Of a stretch of 64,000 bases of DNA, positions 32,872 through 41,239 are shown in pieces. Every line of letters starts with the position of its first letter. The first letter of the stretch is position 1. The translations under genes were made by a program, and so were the position numbers. The DNA lies in contig NZ_LISX01000004.1 in the NCBI RefSeq assembly GCF_001905465.1, positions 1 through 64,000 on the forward strand, in the 5' to 3' direction. The DNA comes from Kitasatospora sp. CB01950. GTDB lineage: Bacteria; Actinomycetota; Actinomycetes; Streptomycetales; Streptomycetaceae. A model generated the notes under the pieces. It made no database searches, was not told the DNA's origin, and was given only the letters and a program-made list of their open reading frames with translations.

Positions 32872-33825
32872 GTGGCCACAGACGCCGAGTACCCGGGGGG
32901 TGGCGCGTCCGAGCGCCGTCGGCGGCCGTGGTGGCGAATCCTGGTCGGGCTGCTGGCGCTGTCGGTGGTCGGCGGCCTGGTGGTGTGGCTGAACCGGGAC
33001 AAGATCAGCGTCCCGGAGGAGGGGTGCAAGGTCGCCACCGCAGCGGGCTCCGGCAAGCTGGAACTGGGCGCGGCGGCGAACGCGGCGACCATCACGGCGG
33101 TGGCGATGTCCCGCGGCCTGCCCGAGCGGGCGGTGACGATCGCACTGGCCACCGCCATACAGGAGTCCAAGCTGCGCAACCTGGAGGGCGGCGACCGGGA
33201 CTCGGTGGGCCTGTTCCAGCAGCGCCCCTCGCAGGGCTGGGGCACGGTCGACCAGATCATGGACCCGGTGTACGCCACCAACAAGTTCCTGGACGCCCTG
33301 GTGAAGGTGAACGGCTACGCGCAGATGCCGCTGACCGACGCCGCCCAGCAGGTGCAGCGCAGCGGCTACCCGCAGGCGTACGCCAAGCACGAGAACAACG
33401 CGACGCTGCTGGCGACCGTGCTGATGGGCCGTGAGCCGGCGTCGCTGAACTGCGTGGTGCACGAGCTGCCGCAGCCGGACGCGGCGGCCCCGCCGGCCAC
33501 CGGCGTCTCGGAGCGGGTGCGCCGCGAGTTCGGCAAGGCGGTGACGGTGGCGGGCGCCGACCGGGCGCCCAAGGACCCGCGCGAGGTGCTGGCGTTCACC
33601 CCGCAGCCGACCGCGAGCACGGCGGGCGCGGGCGGCACCCAGCAGACCGGCTGGGCGCTGGCCCAGTGGTCGGTGGCGCGGGCGGCGGACCTGGGCATCG
33701 GGCAGGTCGCCTACGACGGCAAGGTGTGGCGGGTGGACCGCCCCAACGACGGCTGGAAGCCGCTGCCGAACGCCCCGGCGGACCGGGTGCTGGTGACGCT
33801 GGGCGCCCCGGCGAAGAAGAAGTGA
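32872..33825 (+). CDS. Membrane-anchored lysozyme-like (SLT-fold) protein
   Basis: 317 residues: basic N-terminus RRRRPWW, one membrane anchor (about 22-41), then an extracytoplasmic domain. [47 protein letters not shown] is read in parts as a transglycosylase-like core: the Glu of QESKL could be catalytic and [14 protein letters not shown] parallels the GLMQ region of soluble lytic transglycosylases. Homologues are sometimes labelled heavy-metal transporters, for which I see no basis. A Pro/Ala linker and a small C-terminal domain follow. GAGGGG precedes the GTG. Confidence 0.72.
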   Translation: MATDAEYPGGGASERRRRPWWRILVGLLALSVVGGLVVWLNRDKISVPEEGCKVATAAGSGKLELGAAANAATITAVAMSRGLPERAVTIALATAIQESKLRNLEGGDRDSVGLFQQRPSQGWGTVDQIMDPVYATNKFLDALVKVNGYAQMPLTDAAQQVQRSGYPQAYAKHENNATLLATVLMGREPASLNCVVHELPQPDAAAPPATGVSERVRREFGKAVTVAGADRAPKDPREVLAFTPQPTASTAGAGGTQQTGWALAQWSVARAADLGIGQVAYDGKVWRVDRPNDGWKPLPNAPADRVLVTLGAPAKKK

Positions 33826-33840
33826 CGGCACCGACCGTGC

Positions 33841-33890
33841 GTTGACGCACAGATGCGCGGGTGACGGCCCACCGGGTGATTCGCGTCAAC
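33841..33890 (+). repeat. Inverted repeat GTTGACGC/GCGTCAAC
   Basis: Perfect 8-bp arms at 33841-33848 and 33883-33890, just past the stop of the lysozyme-like gene. It may be a terminator with a 34-base internal part, or a protein site. Confidence 0.5.
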
Positions 33891-34000
33891 TCCCGCTGAC
33901 GGCACGGCACTCGGCCGAGAGCCGACACGCCGGCCCGTCCGGCGCCCGGCGAATTCCTTCCCCGCCAAGGGAAGTGACGATTCTTCAGCACGTCGATCGT

Positions 34001-34037
34001 GGACGATCCGCACGGTTTGCCGGAAAGCGGATCGTCC
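34001..34037 (+). repeat. Inverted repeat GGACGATCCGC/GCGGATCGTCC
   Basis: Perfect 11-bp arms with a 15-base spacer; four more bases pair on each side past a two-base bulge. It lies 140 bases before the secreted-protein gene, a place for an operator or an upstream terminator. Confidence 0.6.
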
Positions 34038-34177
34038 GATCTTTGCCAACCCTTGACCTTGACCGGCCGAAACCTTCCCGGTGCTCTTGCGGTCATACAC
34101 GTCGCCCGTGGGGCGAGCCGGACAGCTGTCCCGGCCGTCCGCCCGGCGGACCGTAGACCTCACCTCTTAGGAGCACC

Positions 34178-34888
34178 ATGTCCCTCCCCCTCACGCGCCG
34201 GATCGCCCAGGCCGCGCTGATCGTCGCCGCCACCGCGGCGCCGCTCGCGGCCGCCGGTGCCGCCTCCGCCACCGAGGTGGTCCCGCAGACCGACCTGGGC
34301 GCGGGCGTGACCAAGCTGGCCAACGTCCCCAACTCGGGCGACACGGTGCAGGGGGCGACCCACGAGCTCGGCCAGATGGTCGGCACCACCGGCAGCGCGG
34401 CCCTCGCGGCGGGCGGCCCTGCGGCCGGCGACGCGGCCGGCAGCACCGTCGCGCACACCCTGCCGTCCACCGACGACGCGCTCGGCCACCTCGGCCCGGC
34501 CGCCAAGGCGGGCGAGCTGACCGGTGCGCTCGGCACGCTGTCCGACCGGGTCGTCCCGACCGTCGAGCAGAAGGTCGGCCCCACGGTCACCGACAAGGTC
34601 CTCCCGGCCGCCCAGAAGGCCACCGCCACCCCGATGCAGACCGTGGCCAAGGGCCTGCCGGTGGACCGGCTGGCGCACAGCCTGCCCGTCGCCGAGAAGC
34701 TCGACCCGGTCCTCGCCGCCGCCAAGTCGCTGCCCGTCACCGGCGCCGTGGCCGGCCTGGCCGAGCACGAGTCCGCCAACCGCCTGGGCGCGATGCCCTC
34801 GCTCGGCGGCGGCAGCAGCCCGCTGGGCGGCCTGCTCGCCGGCACCCCGCTGGGCGGCCTGCTGGGCGGCGGCCTGCCGATCGGCTGA
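34178..34888 (+). CDS. Secreted low-complexity protein
   Basis: 236 residues. A Sec signal peptide with basic start LTRRIAQ, hydrophobic core and likely cleavage after ASA (about residue 31). The mature part is Ala/Gly/Leu/Thr-rich helices with repeated VxxxLP segments and ends in a Gly/Leu-rich stretch (LGGLLAGTPLGGLLGGG). No enzyme motif is visible. Streptomycete homologues are sometimes called ATP-binding, without a visible Walker motif. TTAGGAG precedes the ATG. Confidence 0.72.
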   Translation: MSLPLTRRIAQAALIVAATAAPLAAAGAASATEVVPQTDLGAGVTKLANVPNSGDTVQGATHELGQMVGTTGSAALAAGGPAAGDAAGSTVAHTLPSTDDALGHLGPAAKAGELTGALGTLSDRVVPTVEQKVGPTVTDKVLPAAQKATATPMQTVAKGLPVDRLAHSLPVAEKLDPVLAAAKSLPVTGAVAGLAEHESANRLGAMPSLGGGSSPLGGLLAGTPLGGLLGGGLPIG

Positions 34889-34908
34889 TCGCCACCGCAC
34901 GCCCACAC

Positions 34909-34946
34909 GCGGAAGGGGCGGAGCCGACCGGCTCCGCCCCTTCCGC
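34909..34946. terminator. Bidirectional terminator
   Basis: Perfect 17-bp stem (34909-34925 against 34930-34946) with loop GACC, between the secreted-protein gene and dapC. Confidence 0.85.
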
Positions 34947-34957
34947 ATACCCGCGCG

Positions 34958-36103
34958 TCAGCGCTTGAGGCGCTCCACGGCGGCGGCCACCCGCTCGTCG
35001 GTGGCGGTGAACGCCACCCGCACGAAGCGGTCGCCCGCCGGGCCGTAGAAGTCGCCGGGGGCCACCAGGATGCCCAGCTCGGCGAGTTCGGCCACGGTCT
35101 CCCAGCACGGCTTGTCCTGGGTCGCCCACAGGTACAGGCTCGCCTCGGAGTGCTCGATCCGGAACCCGTACGCCTCCAGCGCGGCCCGCAGCGCACCGCG
35201 CCGCTTCGCGTACCGCTCCCGCTGCTCGGCGACGTGCGCGTCGTCGGCGAGCGCCACCGCGGTGGCGGCCTGCACCGGCGCGGGCACGATCATGCCGCCG
35301 TGCTTGCGGATCTCCAGCAGCTCGCGGACCACCACCGCGTCACCGGCCACGAACGAGGCCCGGTACCCGGCGAGGTTGGAGCGCTTGGAGAGCGAGTGGA
35401 CGGCCAGCAGCCCCTCGTGGGCGCCGCCGCACACCGACGGGTTCAGCACCGACACCGGCTCGGCCTCCCAGCCGAGTTCGAGGTAGCACTCGTCGCTGAC
35501 CAGCAGCACCCGGTGCTCCCGGGCCCACGCGACGGCGCGGCGCAGCTCGTCCGCGCCGAGCACCCGTCCGGTCGGATTGGACGGCGAGTTGAGCCAGAGC
35601 AGCCGGACCTTGCTGCCGTCCAGCTCGTCGATGTCGTCGTAGGCGACCGGCTCGGCGCCGCAGAGCAGCGCGCCGACCTCGTAGGTGGGGTAGGCGAGCT
35701 TCGGGTAGGCGACCTGGTCGCCGGGGCCGAGGCCGAGCTGGCCGGGCAGCCACGCCACCAGCTCCTTGGAGCCGACGGTGGGCAGCACCGCCTCGGGGCC
35801 GATCTCGGCGCCCATCCGGCGGTTCAGCCAGCCGGCGATCGACTCGCGCAGGGCGAGCGGGCCCCACACGGTCGGGTAGCCGGGCGTGTCGGTGTGCGCG
35901 GCCAGGGCCTGCTGGATCAGCTCCGGCACCGGGTCGACGGGGGTGCCGACGGAGAAGTCGCACAGCCCGTCCGGGTGGCTCTCGGCGGTGCGCTTGTACG
36001 GCTCGAGCTTGTCCCACGGGAAGACCGGCAGGCGGTCGGATACGCGGCGCGCCGCCCCCGGGTGGCCCGGGAACGGCGCGTGCGTGCTGTCGTTGGTGCT
36101 CAC
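34958..36103 (-). CDS. dapC: Succinyldiaminopimelate transaminase (DapC)
   Basis: 381-residue fold-type I PLP aminotransferase that makes N-succinyl-LL-diaminopimelate. NSPSNPTGR, LVSDECYLELGW (Asp/Tyr holding the PLP ring) and SLSKRSNLAGYR with the PLP lysine are clear. This branch is the actinobacterial DapC, which may also use other amino acceptors. The GTG at 36103 has only a distant GGTGG; an internal GTG (VSDRLPVFPW, 20 codons later) is an alternative. It follows the ferredoxin gene by 17 bases, a pairing also known from mycobacteria (Rv1177-Rv1178). Confidence 0.92.
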   Translation of the reverse strand: MSTNDSTHAPFPGHPGAARRVSDRLPVFPWDKLEPYKRTAESHPDGLCDFSVGTPVDPVPELIQQALAAHTDTPGYPTVWGPLALRESIAGWLNRRMGAEIGPEAVLPTVGSKELVAWLPGQLGLGPGDQVAYPKLAYPTYEVGALLCGAEPVAYDDIDELDGSKVRLLWLNSPSNPTGRVLGADELRRAVAWAREHRVLLVSDECYLELGWEAEPVSVLNPSVCGGAHEGLLAVHSLSKRSNLAGYRASFVAGDAVVVRELLEIRKHGGMIVPAPVQAATAVALADDAHVAEQRERYAKRRGALRAALEAYGFRIEHSEASLYLWATQDKPCWETVAELAELGILVAPGDFYGPAGDRFVRVAFTATDERVAAAVERLKR

Positions 36104-36120
36104 AGCGTGGATGCCACCGA

Positions 36121-36447
36121 TCAGTGGTCGGCGTTCTGCGGGGGCAGGGCCGAGATGAACGGGTGGTCACGCTCGATCAGGCCGAGCTTGGAGGCACCGC
36201 CGGGCGAGCCCAGATCGTCGAAGAACTCGACGTTCGCCTTGTAGTAGTCCTTCCACTCCTCCGGAGTGTCGTCCTCGTAGAAGATCGCCTCGACGGGGCA
36301 CACCGGCTCACACGCACCGCAGTCCACGCACTCGTCCGGGTGGATGTAGAGCGAGCGCTGGCCCTCGTAGATGCAGTCGACGGGGCACTCCTCGATGCAC
36401 GCCTTGTCCTTCACGTCGACACAAGGCTGCGCGATGACGTAGGTCAC
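36121..36447 (-). CDS. fdxA: 7Fe ferredoxin (FdxA/FdxC type)
   Basis: 108 residues. Cys9, Cys17 and Cys50 fit a [3Fe-4S] cluster; Cys21, Cys40, Cys43 and Cys46 (CVDCGAC) fit a [4Fe-4S] cluster. The long acidic C-terminal part (EEWKDYYKANVEFFDD) is standard for mycobacterial and streptomycete electron carriers to cytochromes P450 and other oxidoreductases. GAGGAGG lies nine bases before the GTG at 36447. First gene of a unit with dapC. Confidence 0.95.
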   Translation of the reverse strand: MTYVIAQPCVDVKDKACIEECPVDCIYEGQRSLYIHPDECVDCGACEPVCPVEAIFYEDDTPEEWKDYYKANVEFFDDLGSPGGASKLGLIERDHPFISALPPQNADH

Positions 36448-36574
36448 GCTGTCGTTCCTCCTCGGAAGGGCTGCCGCCCTACTGTTTACTCGGTCGCGCG
36501 GTGCGCGCGGCGTCGTCGATGCCCGCACCTAGTATCGCGGGTCGGGGGACGCAAATGCACAGGAGGTGTGCTTG

Positions 36575-37579
36575 ATGGTCGGCGGAAAGCCGCTCAGGGA
36601 CCGTCCGGAGGTCCGGATAGACCCGTCTGACGTGGGAAGACGCGTCTCGGTACGGCGTGTTGACGGCGTGGCGGACGGACGGCCGGTGTTCCGCGATGTG
36701 ATCGGCGTGCTCACTTCCTGGGACGACGACGGGTTGACGGTGGAATCCCGCGGCGGCGTGTCGGCGCACTTCGGGTCCGAACTGGTGGTCGCCGGCAAGC
36801 CGGTTCCGCCGTTCCCGGCCCGGAACGTCCCGGTGCCCGGGGCCACCCCCGCCGAACTCCAGCGCACCGCCGGCCGCGGCTGGCCCGCGATCGAACAGCA
36901 GCCGCTCGGCGACTGGCTGTTGCGCGCCTCGGCCGGCTTCACCCGGCGCGCCAACTCGGTGCAGGCGCTCGGCGACCCGGGCCTGCCGCTGGACGAGGCG
37001 CTGGACGCCGTCCGCGACTGGTACGCGGCCCGCGGCCTGCCCGCCCACATCGAAGTGGTCGAGGGTTCCTCGGCACCCGAACTCGACGGCCTGGGCGAGC
37101 ACTTGGCCCCGACCACGGTCCGCACCGCCCCGCTCGGCGCACTGACCGGGGCGGCCGCCCCGGACAGCTGGCGGCAGGTCCGGCTCTCCCGCACCGCCGA
37201 CCGCGACTGGCTCTCGCTGTACCGCCGCGTGGGCGACGACCCGGCCCTGGAGTCCGCCGCGAGCGCCGTCCTGCACGGCGGCCCCTCGGTCTGGCTCGCC
37301 CACGTGCCCGGCCCCGACGGCACCCCGCTGGCCATCGGCCGCATCGTCGTGGACGGCGCCTGGGCCGGACTCTCCGCCGTCGAGGTCGTCCCGGCCGCCC
37401 GCCGCCGCGGCCTGGCCACCACCGTGATGGCCGTGCTCGCCGCCCGCGCCGCCGAGGAGGGCGCCACCGGCGCCTACCTGCAGGTCGAGGCCGACAACCA
37501 CGGCGCACAGGCGCTCTACGACCGGCAGGGCTTCACGACCAGTCACACTTACCACTACGCCCGCCTCTCCCAGCGGTAG
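36575..37579 (+). CDS. GNAT-family N-acetyltransferase
   Basis: 334 residues. The C-terminal 120 residues are a GNAT fold: VVPAARRRGLATTVMAVLAARA is the acetyl-CoA loop and NHGAQALYDRQGFT the last strand-helix pair. The first 80 residues form a beta-rich domain (IGVLTSWDDDGLTVESRGG), and a middle domain separates the two. The acceptor is unknown. AGGAGG is eight bases before the ATG at 36575, which I prefer to the GTG overlapping that site. Divergent from fdxA. Confidence 0.85.
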   Translation: MVGGKPLRDRPEVRIDPSDVGRRVSVRRVDGVADGRPVFRDVIGVLTSWDDDGLTVESRGGVSAHFGSELVVAGKPVPPFPARNVPVPGATPAELQRTAGRGWPAIEQQPLGDWLLRASAGFTRRANSVQALGDPGLPLDEALDAVRDWYAARGLPAHIEVVEGSSAPELDGLGEHLAPTTVRTAPLGALTGAAAPDSWRQVRLSRTADRDWLSLYRRVGDDPALESAASAVLHGGPSVWLAHVPGPDGTPLAIGRIVVDGAWAGLSAVEVVPAARRRGLATTVMAVLAARAAEEGATGAYLQVEADNHGAQALYDRQGFTTSHTYHYARLSQR

Positions 37580-37630
37580 CGTGCACCACCAGAACCGAGC
37601 CACGACCCCGCTGCCGAACCGAAGGCCGCA

Positions 37631-38500
37631 GTGACCGAGCAGAGCAGAATCCGCTTCCGAGACGAAGCCCGGGCCGAAGACCCCGACCCGGTGCTGCTGT
37701 GCCTGCTCGCCGCCGCCGAGCACACCCTCGGCGACCCCGGCGACAGCGCCGAACCGCCCGACCTGGACGCCGTCCTGAGCGCCTGCCGGACCGCCCTGGA
37801 CCGGCACGCCGCCGCCATCCGCCAGGCCGTCGCCGAACGCCGCCCGAGCAGCCCCGAGGAGACCGCCGCGCTGCTCGCGGCGGTGCTCGGCGGCCGGGAA
37901 CGCTTCCACGGCCGCCAGTCCGACTACCTGCGGCTCGAATCCTCCCTGCTCCCGGAGGTCCTCCGGCGCCGCCGCGGGCTGCCGATCATGCTCTCCCTGG
38001 TCTGGTCCGCGGTCGCCGCCCGAGCCGGCCTGACCGTCCACGGCATCGCCCTGCCCGGCCACTTCATCGTCGCCGTCGGCGGCCCCGCGAGCGGCGACGA
38101 CTACGTCCTCGCCGACCCCTTCCACGGCGGCCGCATCCTCGACGTCCCCGACATCGAACGCCTGGTCGCCGCGGCCGGCGGCCGCTTCACCCCCGACCTG
38201 CTCACCCCCGCCCAGCCCCTCGACACCGTGCTGCGCGTGCTCGCCAACATCCGCCACTGGGCCGCCGAACGCCCCGAACACGCCCGCACCCAGCTCTGGG
38301 CCACCGAACTCGCCCTCCTCTTCCCCCGCCACCCCGCCCAACTCCGCCTCGAACGCGCCGAGTTGCTCGTCAAGACCGGCGATTTCCTGGGCGGCGCCGC
38401 GGAGATGGACGCGTACGCGGAAATCCTCGACGCCTTCGACCCGGACAGCGCGAGGCGCGTCCGCCAGGAAGCGAAAGCCTCGCGGCACCGGCTGAACTGA
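37631..38500 (+). CDS. SirB1-like transglutaminase-fold protein
   Basis: 289 residues. RRRGLPIMLSLVWSAVAARAGL and IALPGHFIVAV with LADPFHGG match the SirB1/transglutaminase-like core; His and Asp of a triad are kept, but the position of the nucleophilic Cys is taken by the PIM sequence, as in most SirB1 relatives, so it is probably not a protease. The C-terminal 70 residues look like TPR helices. The GTG follows GAAGG. Function unknown. Its stop is seven bases before a nested repeat element. Confidence 0.82.
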   Translation: MTEQSRIRFRDEARAEDPDPVLLCLLAAAEHTLGDPGDSAEPPDLDAVLSACRTALDRHAAAIRQAVAERRPSSPEETAALLAAVLGGRERFHGRQSDYLRLESSLLPEVLRRRRGLPIMLSLVWSAVAARAGLTVHGIALPGHFIVAVGGPASGDDYVLADPFHGGRILDVPDIERLVAAAGGRFTPDLLTPAQPLDTVLRVLANIRHWAAERPEHARTQLWATELALLFPRHPAQLRLERAELLVKTGDFLGGAAEMDAYAEILDAFDPDSARRVRQEAKASRHRLN

Positions 38501-38506
38501 AGCACC

Positions 38507-38638
38507 GCCAGGGGCGCGGGGAACTGCGCGACCAGCGCACACCACGTCCGCAAGGTCGCGATCACGTGCAGGTCATTGTCCTGCGTCGCGATCTTGCGGT
38601 GGGGCGCCTTCCGCTTCGCGCGGTTCCCCGCGCCCCTG
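38507..38638. repeat. Nested inverted-repeat element, copy 1 (132 bp)
   Basis: 24-base arms (38507-38530 and 38615-38638) match at 23 of 24 bases and enclose a second, 14-bp stem (38547-38560 with 38585-38598, one G-T pair) and an inner GCAGG/CCTGC hairpin. It fills the gap between two convergent genes. The same element lies at 63439-63567. Confidence 0.85.
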
Positions 38639-38647
38639 GTTGTTCTC

Positions 38648-39265
38648 CTACAGCCAACCTTTTTCTCTCGCGACCCGCACCGCCTCGGCGCGGTTGCGCG
38701 CCGAGGTCTTCTGGATCGCCATCGACAGGTAGTTCCGCACCGTCCCCTCGGAGAGGTGCAGCCGGGCCGCGATGTCCGCGTTGACCGCGCCGTCCGCCGC
38801 TGCCGCCAGGACGTCGCGTTCGCGGGCGGTGAGCGGGTTGGGCCCTTCCGAGAGGGCCGCCGCGGCCAGTTTCGGGTCGATGACCTTCTCGCCGCGCAGC
38901 ACCCGCCGGATCGCGTCGGCGAGCTCCGCGGCCGGCGCGTCCTTGACCAGGAACGCGTCCGCGCCGGACTCCATCGCGCGGCGCAGGTAGCCGGGCCGGC
39001 CGAAGGTGGTGGCGATGACGACCTTGGTCTGCGGCCGGACACGGCGGATCTCCGCGCAGGCGTCGATGCCGGTCATGCCGGGCATCTCGATGTCGAGCAC
39101 CGCCACGTCGATCCGGGAGTCGACCACCGCCGCCGCCACCGCGTCCCCGCGGGCGACCTGTGCGACGACGTCGAGGTCGTCCTCCAGCGAGAGCAGCGCG
39201 GCGAGCGCCTCCCGCACCATGCCCTGGTCCTCGGCGAGGAGTACGCGTACCTGTCCGTCCGTCAC
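38648..39265 (-). CDS. NarL/DesR-type response regulator
   Basis: 205 residues. Receiver domain with acidic pocket Glu12/Asp13, phosphoacceptor Asp58 in VLDIEMPG, and KDAP near residue 108. The LuxR-type DNA-binding helix-turn-helix is LTARERDVLAAAADGAVNADIAARL ... GTVRNYL (about 145-190). It ends a four-gene unit with its kinase and an ABC-2 exporter, ten bases after the kinase stop, so it most likely switches on that exporter. Confidence 0.93.
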   Translation of the reverse strand: MTDGQVRVLLAEDQGMVREALAALLSLEDDLDVVAQVARGDAVAAAVVDSRIDVAVLDIEMPGMTGIDACAEIRRVRPQTKVVIATTFGRPGYLRRAMESGADAFLVKDAPAAELADAIRRVLRGEKVIDPKLAAAALSEGPNPLTARERDVLAAAADGAVNADIAARLHLSEGTVRNYLSMAIQKTSARNRAEAVRVAREKGWL

Positions 39266-39275
39266 GGGGCGCAGC

Positions 39276-40520
39276 CTATTCCCCGGTGGGGCCGGGTCGC
39301 AGCGGGACGAGGGCGCGCAGGCGGAAGCCCTTGCCGCGGTCGGCGGGGCCGGCGTCGAGGCGGCCGCCGACCTGTTCGAGGCGTTCGCGCAGGCCGGAGA
39401 GGCCGTTGCCGGGGAGGGACTTGCCGGGTCCGGGGCCGTTGTCGACGATGTCCAGGACGGCGTGGCGGCCGTCGTCCTCCCAGGTCTCGTCGAGGTGGAC
39501 GGTGCAGCGGGTGGCGCCGACGCCGTGCCGGACGATGTTGGTGACGGCTTCGCGCAGGGCCCAGGCGAGGGCGACGGATTCGTCGGTGCCGAGGCCGGGG
39601 CGTTCGTCGAGCAGCCGGGGGTCGGCGTCGAGTTCGATCTGGCTGGCGCTCAACGCGGTGCGAGCGGCGGCGAGTTCGACGGCCAGGGTGGGGCGGCGGA
39701 AGCCGCTGACGGCTTCCCGGACGTCGGTGAGGGACTGCCGGGCGACCTGTTCGATGTCGGCGACCTGGGCGCGGGCCTCGGTGGCCTTCCCGGCATCCAT
39801 GAGGCGGCCGGTGAGTTCGCTCTTGATGGCGATCAGCGAGAGCGAGTGGCCGAGCAGGTCGTGCAGGTCGCGGGCGAGGCGCAGCCGTTCCTCGGAGGCG
39901 GCGAGGTGGGCGACGGCGGTCCGGGCTTCGCGCAACTCCCGCATGGTGGCGACGAGTCGTTGCATGCCGAGCATGGCGAGTCCGGCCAGCACGCAGGGCA
40001 GGCCGATGCTGACCAAGGTCCCGAGGTCGGCGTGGCTGGTGATCCCGACCGCGGCGAACAGGCCGGTGGTGGCGAGGACGCCGATGGGGCCGAGCCGTCC
40101 GGGCAGCAGGACCGCGACGCACACCGAGGTATACGTGAACAGGGTCAGCCAGGCCTCGCCGAGGGCGTACGAGGTGCCGACGGCGATCGCGGCCATCAGG
40201 CCGAGCGGCAGGTAGCGCTTGGTCTGCCGGACGCCCGGGTGGTGGCGGATCACCACCAGGGACAGGTAGGCGGTGAGGAAGACGGCCAGCAGGACGGCGC
40301 CGGCGGTGGTCGCCGCGGGGGTGTGCTGACCGGTCGCCAGGTCCTGGACGGGGTAGGCCAGGTAGACCGCCCAGACGGAAGTCCAGGCGAGCTTGGCGAG
40401 CAGTTGCCGGCGGGTCTCCACGGGCGCGCCCGGGTACGTGGTCCAACGGCCGTCCGGCCCGTCCTCCCCGTACTGGTCGGGGCGGCGGGCCGGGCCGGTG
40501 GTCTGCATGCGGGCCATCAT
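39276..40520 (-). CDS. Membrane sensor histidine kinase (HisKA_3, DesK-like)
   Basis: 414 residues. Five or so membrane helices (about 45-185), then the dimerisation/phosphoacceptor segment RLARDLHDLLGHSLS with His220 and an ATPase domain with DNGPGP and GNGLSGLRERLEQVGG. Short loops mean it senses the membrane or a bound substrate, as DesK-type kinases do. Its ATG overlaps the permease stop by four bases. Confidence 0.92.
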   Translation of the reverse strand: MMARMQTTGPARRPDQYGEDGPDGRWTTYPGAPVETRRQLLAKLAWTSVWAVYLAYPVQDLATGQHTPAATTAGAVLLAVFLTAYLSLVVIRHHPGVRQTKRYLPLGLMAAIAVGTSYALGEAWLTLFTYTSVCVAVLLPGRLGPIGVLATTGLFAAVGITSHADLGTLVSIGLPCVLAGLAMLGMQRLVATMRELREARTAVAHLAASEERLRLARDLHDLLGHSLSLIAIKSELTGRLMDAGKATEARAQVADIEQVARQSLTDVREAVSGFRRPTLAVELAAARTALSASQIELDADPRLLDERPGLGTDESVALAWALREAVTNIVRHGVGATRCTVHLDETWEDDGRHAVLDIVDNGPGPGKSLPGNGLSGLRERLEQVGGRLDAGPADRGKGFRLRALVPLRPGPTGE

Positions 40521-41239
40521 GCCTGCTGCGCGTCCTTGCGGTACAGGTAGGCCGCGGCGGCGGCGAACAGCGCCAGGAAGCCGGCGAGGGCGAGGACGGC
40601 GGAGGTCGCGACGGCCTGGCCGTGGATGAACGTGGCCAGCTGGTTGTAGTCGTAGACGGGGTTGAACCGGGCGTAGGTCTTCAGCGAGTCGCTGACCGGG
40701 AACCAGGTGCCGCCGAACAGCGCCATCAGCATGTAGACGATCATCACGGCGGGCTGGACGGCGTCCGGCTGGGCGGCGTAGCCGAGGGCGACGCCGAGCG
40801 CGGCGAACACGAAGCTGCCGAGCCACAGGGCGGCGGCCAGGCCGAGCCACTGGACGGCGGTGAGGTCGACGCCCTCGATCGCGCCGATCGCGAAGACCAC
40901 GGCGATGGCGGGCAGCGTGGTGACGGCGCAGGCGGCGATCTTGCCGATGGTGTAGGCGTGGCCGGGCAGTGCGGTGAGCCGCAGTTGGCGGGTCCAGCCG
41001 CTCTTGCGCTCCAGCGAGATCCGCTGCGCGGAGCCGGTGAGGACGGCGCCGACCGCGCCGAAGGTGGCCATCGAGACCATGAAGTACGACTTGACGGAGA
41101 CGCCGCCGGCCACTGTGCCGCCGCTGCCGTAGGCGCTGATGAAGAACACGTACAGCAGGGCCGGGTAGAGGACGGTGAACATCAGGTACCGCTTGTTGCG
41201 CAGGGTGCGCAGGATCTCCAGCTTGATCAGGGTGGTCAT
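40517..41239 (-). CDS. ABC-2 type exporter permease
   Basis: 240 residues with six hydrophobic helices and the ABC-2 layout: a cytoplasmic N-terminus (LEILRTLRNKRYLMF) and the late WFPVSDSL segment before the last helix. It pairs with the ATPase encoded upstream, sharing a four-base ATGA overlap with it. The substrate is unknown; drugs or lipids are usual. Confidence 0.9.
   Translation of the reverse strand: MTTLIKLEILRTLRNKRYLMFTVLYPALLYVFFISAYGSGGTVAGGVSVKSYFMVSMATFGAVGAVLTGSAQRISLERKSGWTRQLRLTALPGHAYTIGKIAACAVTTLPAIAVVFAIGAIEGVDLTAVQWLGLAAALWLGSFVFAALGVALGYAAQPDAVQPAVMIVYMLMALFGGTWFPVSDSLKTYARFNPVYDYNQLATFIHGQAVATSAVLALAGFLALFAAAAAYLYRKDAQQA

Larger units (their letters stand above)
33826..34177. 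other. Non-coding region with two inverted repeats
   Basis: About 350 bases between two plus-strand genes. It contains the stems at 33841-33890 and 34001-34037 and two TTGACC hexamers (around 34050-34062) without an obvious -10 partner; ATACAC near 34096 is the nearest AT-rich hexamer. The ribosome site TTAGGAG lies at the right end. Confidence 0.45.

Noticed and set aside
32872..33825. Annotation as heavy-metal transporter.
   Set aside because: Only one membrane helix and no metal-binding CxxC or transporter domain; a lysozyme-like core fits better.
37631..38500. Active transglutaminase or protease.
   Set aside because: The position of the nucleophilic Cys in the core motif is occupied by Pro-Ile-Met.
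38507..38638. Insertion sequence or MITE with target-site duplication.
   Set aside because: No transposase, no clear flanking direct repeats, and conservation of inner pairing fits an RNA or terminator element better than a transposon remnant.
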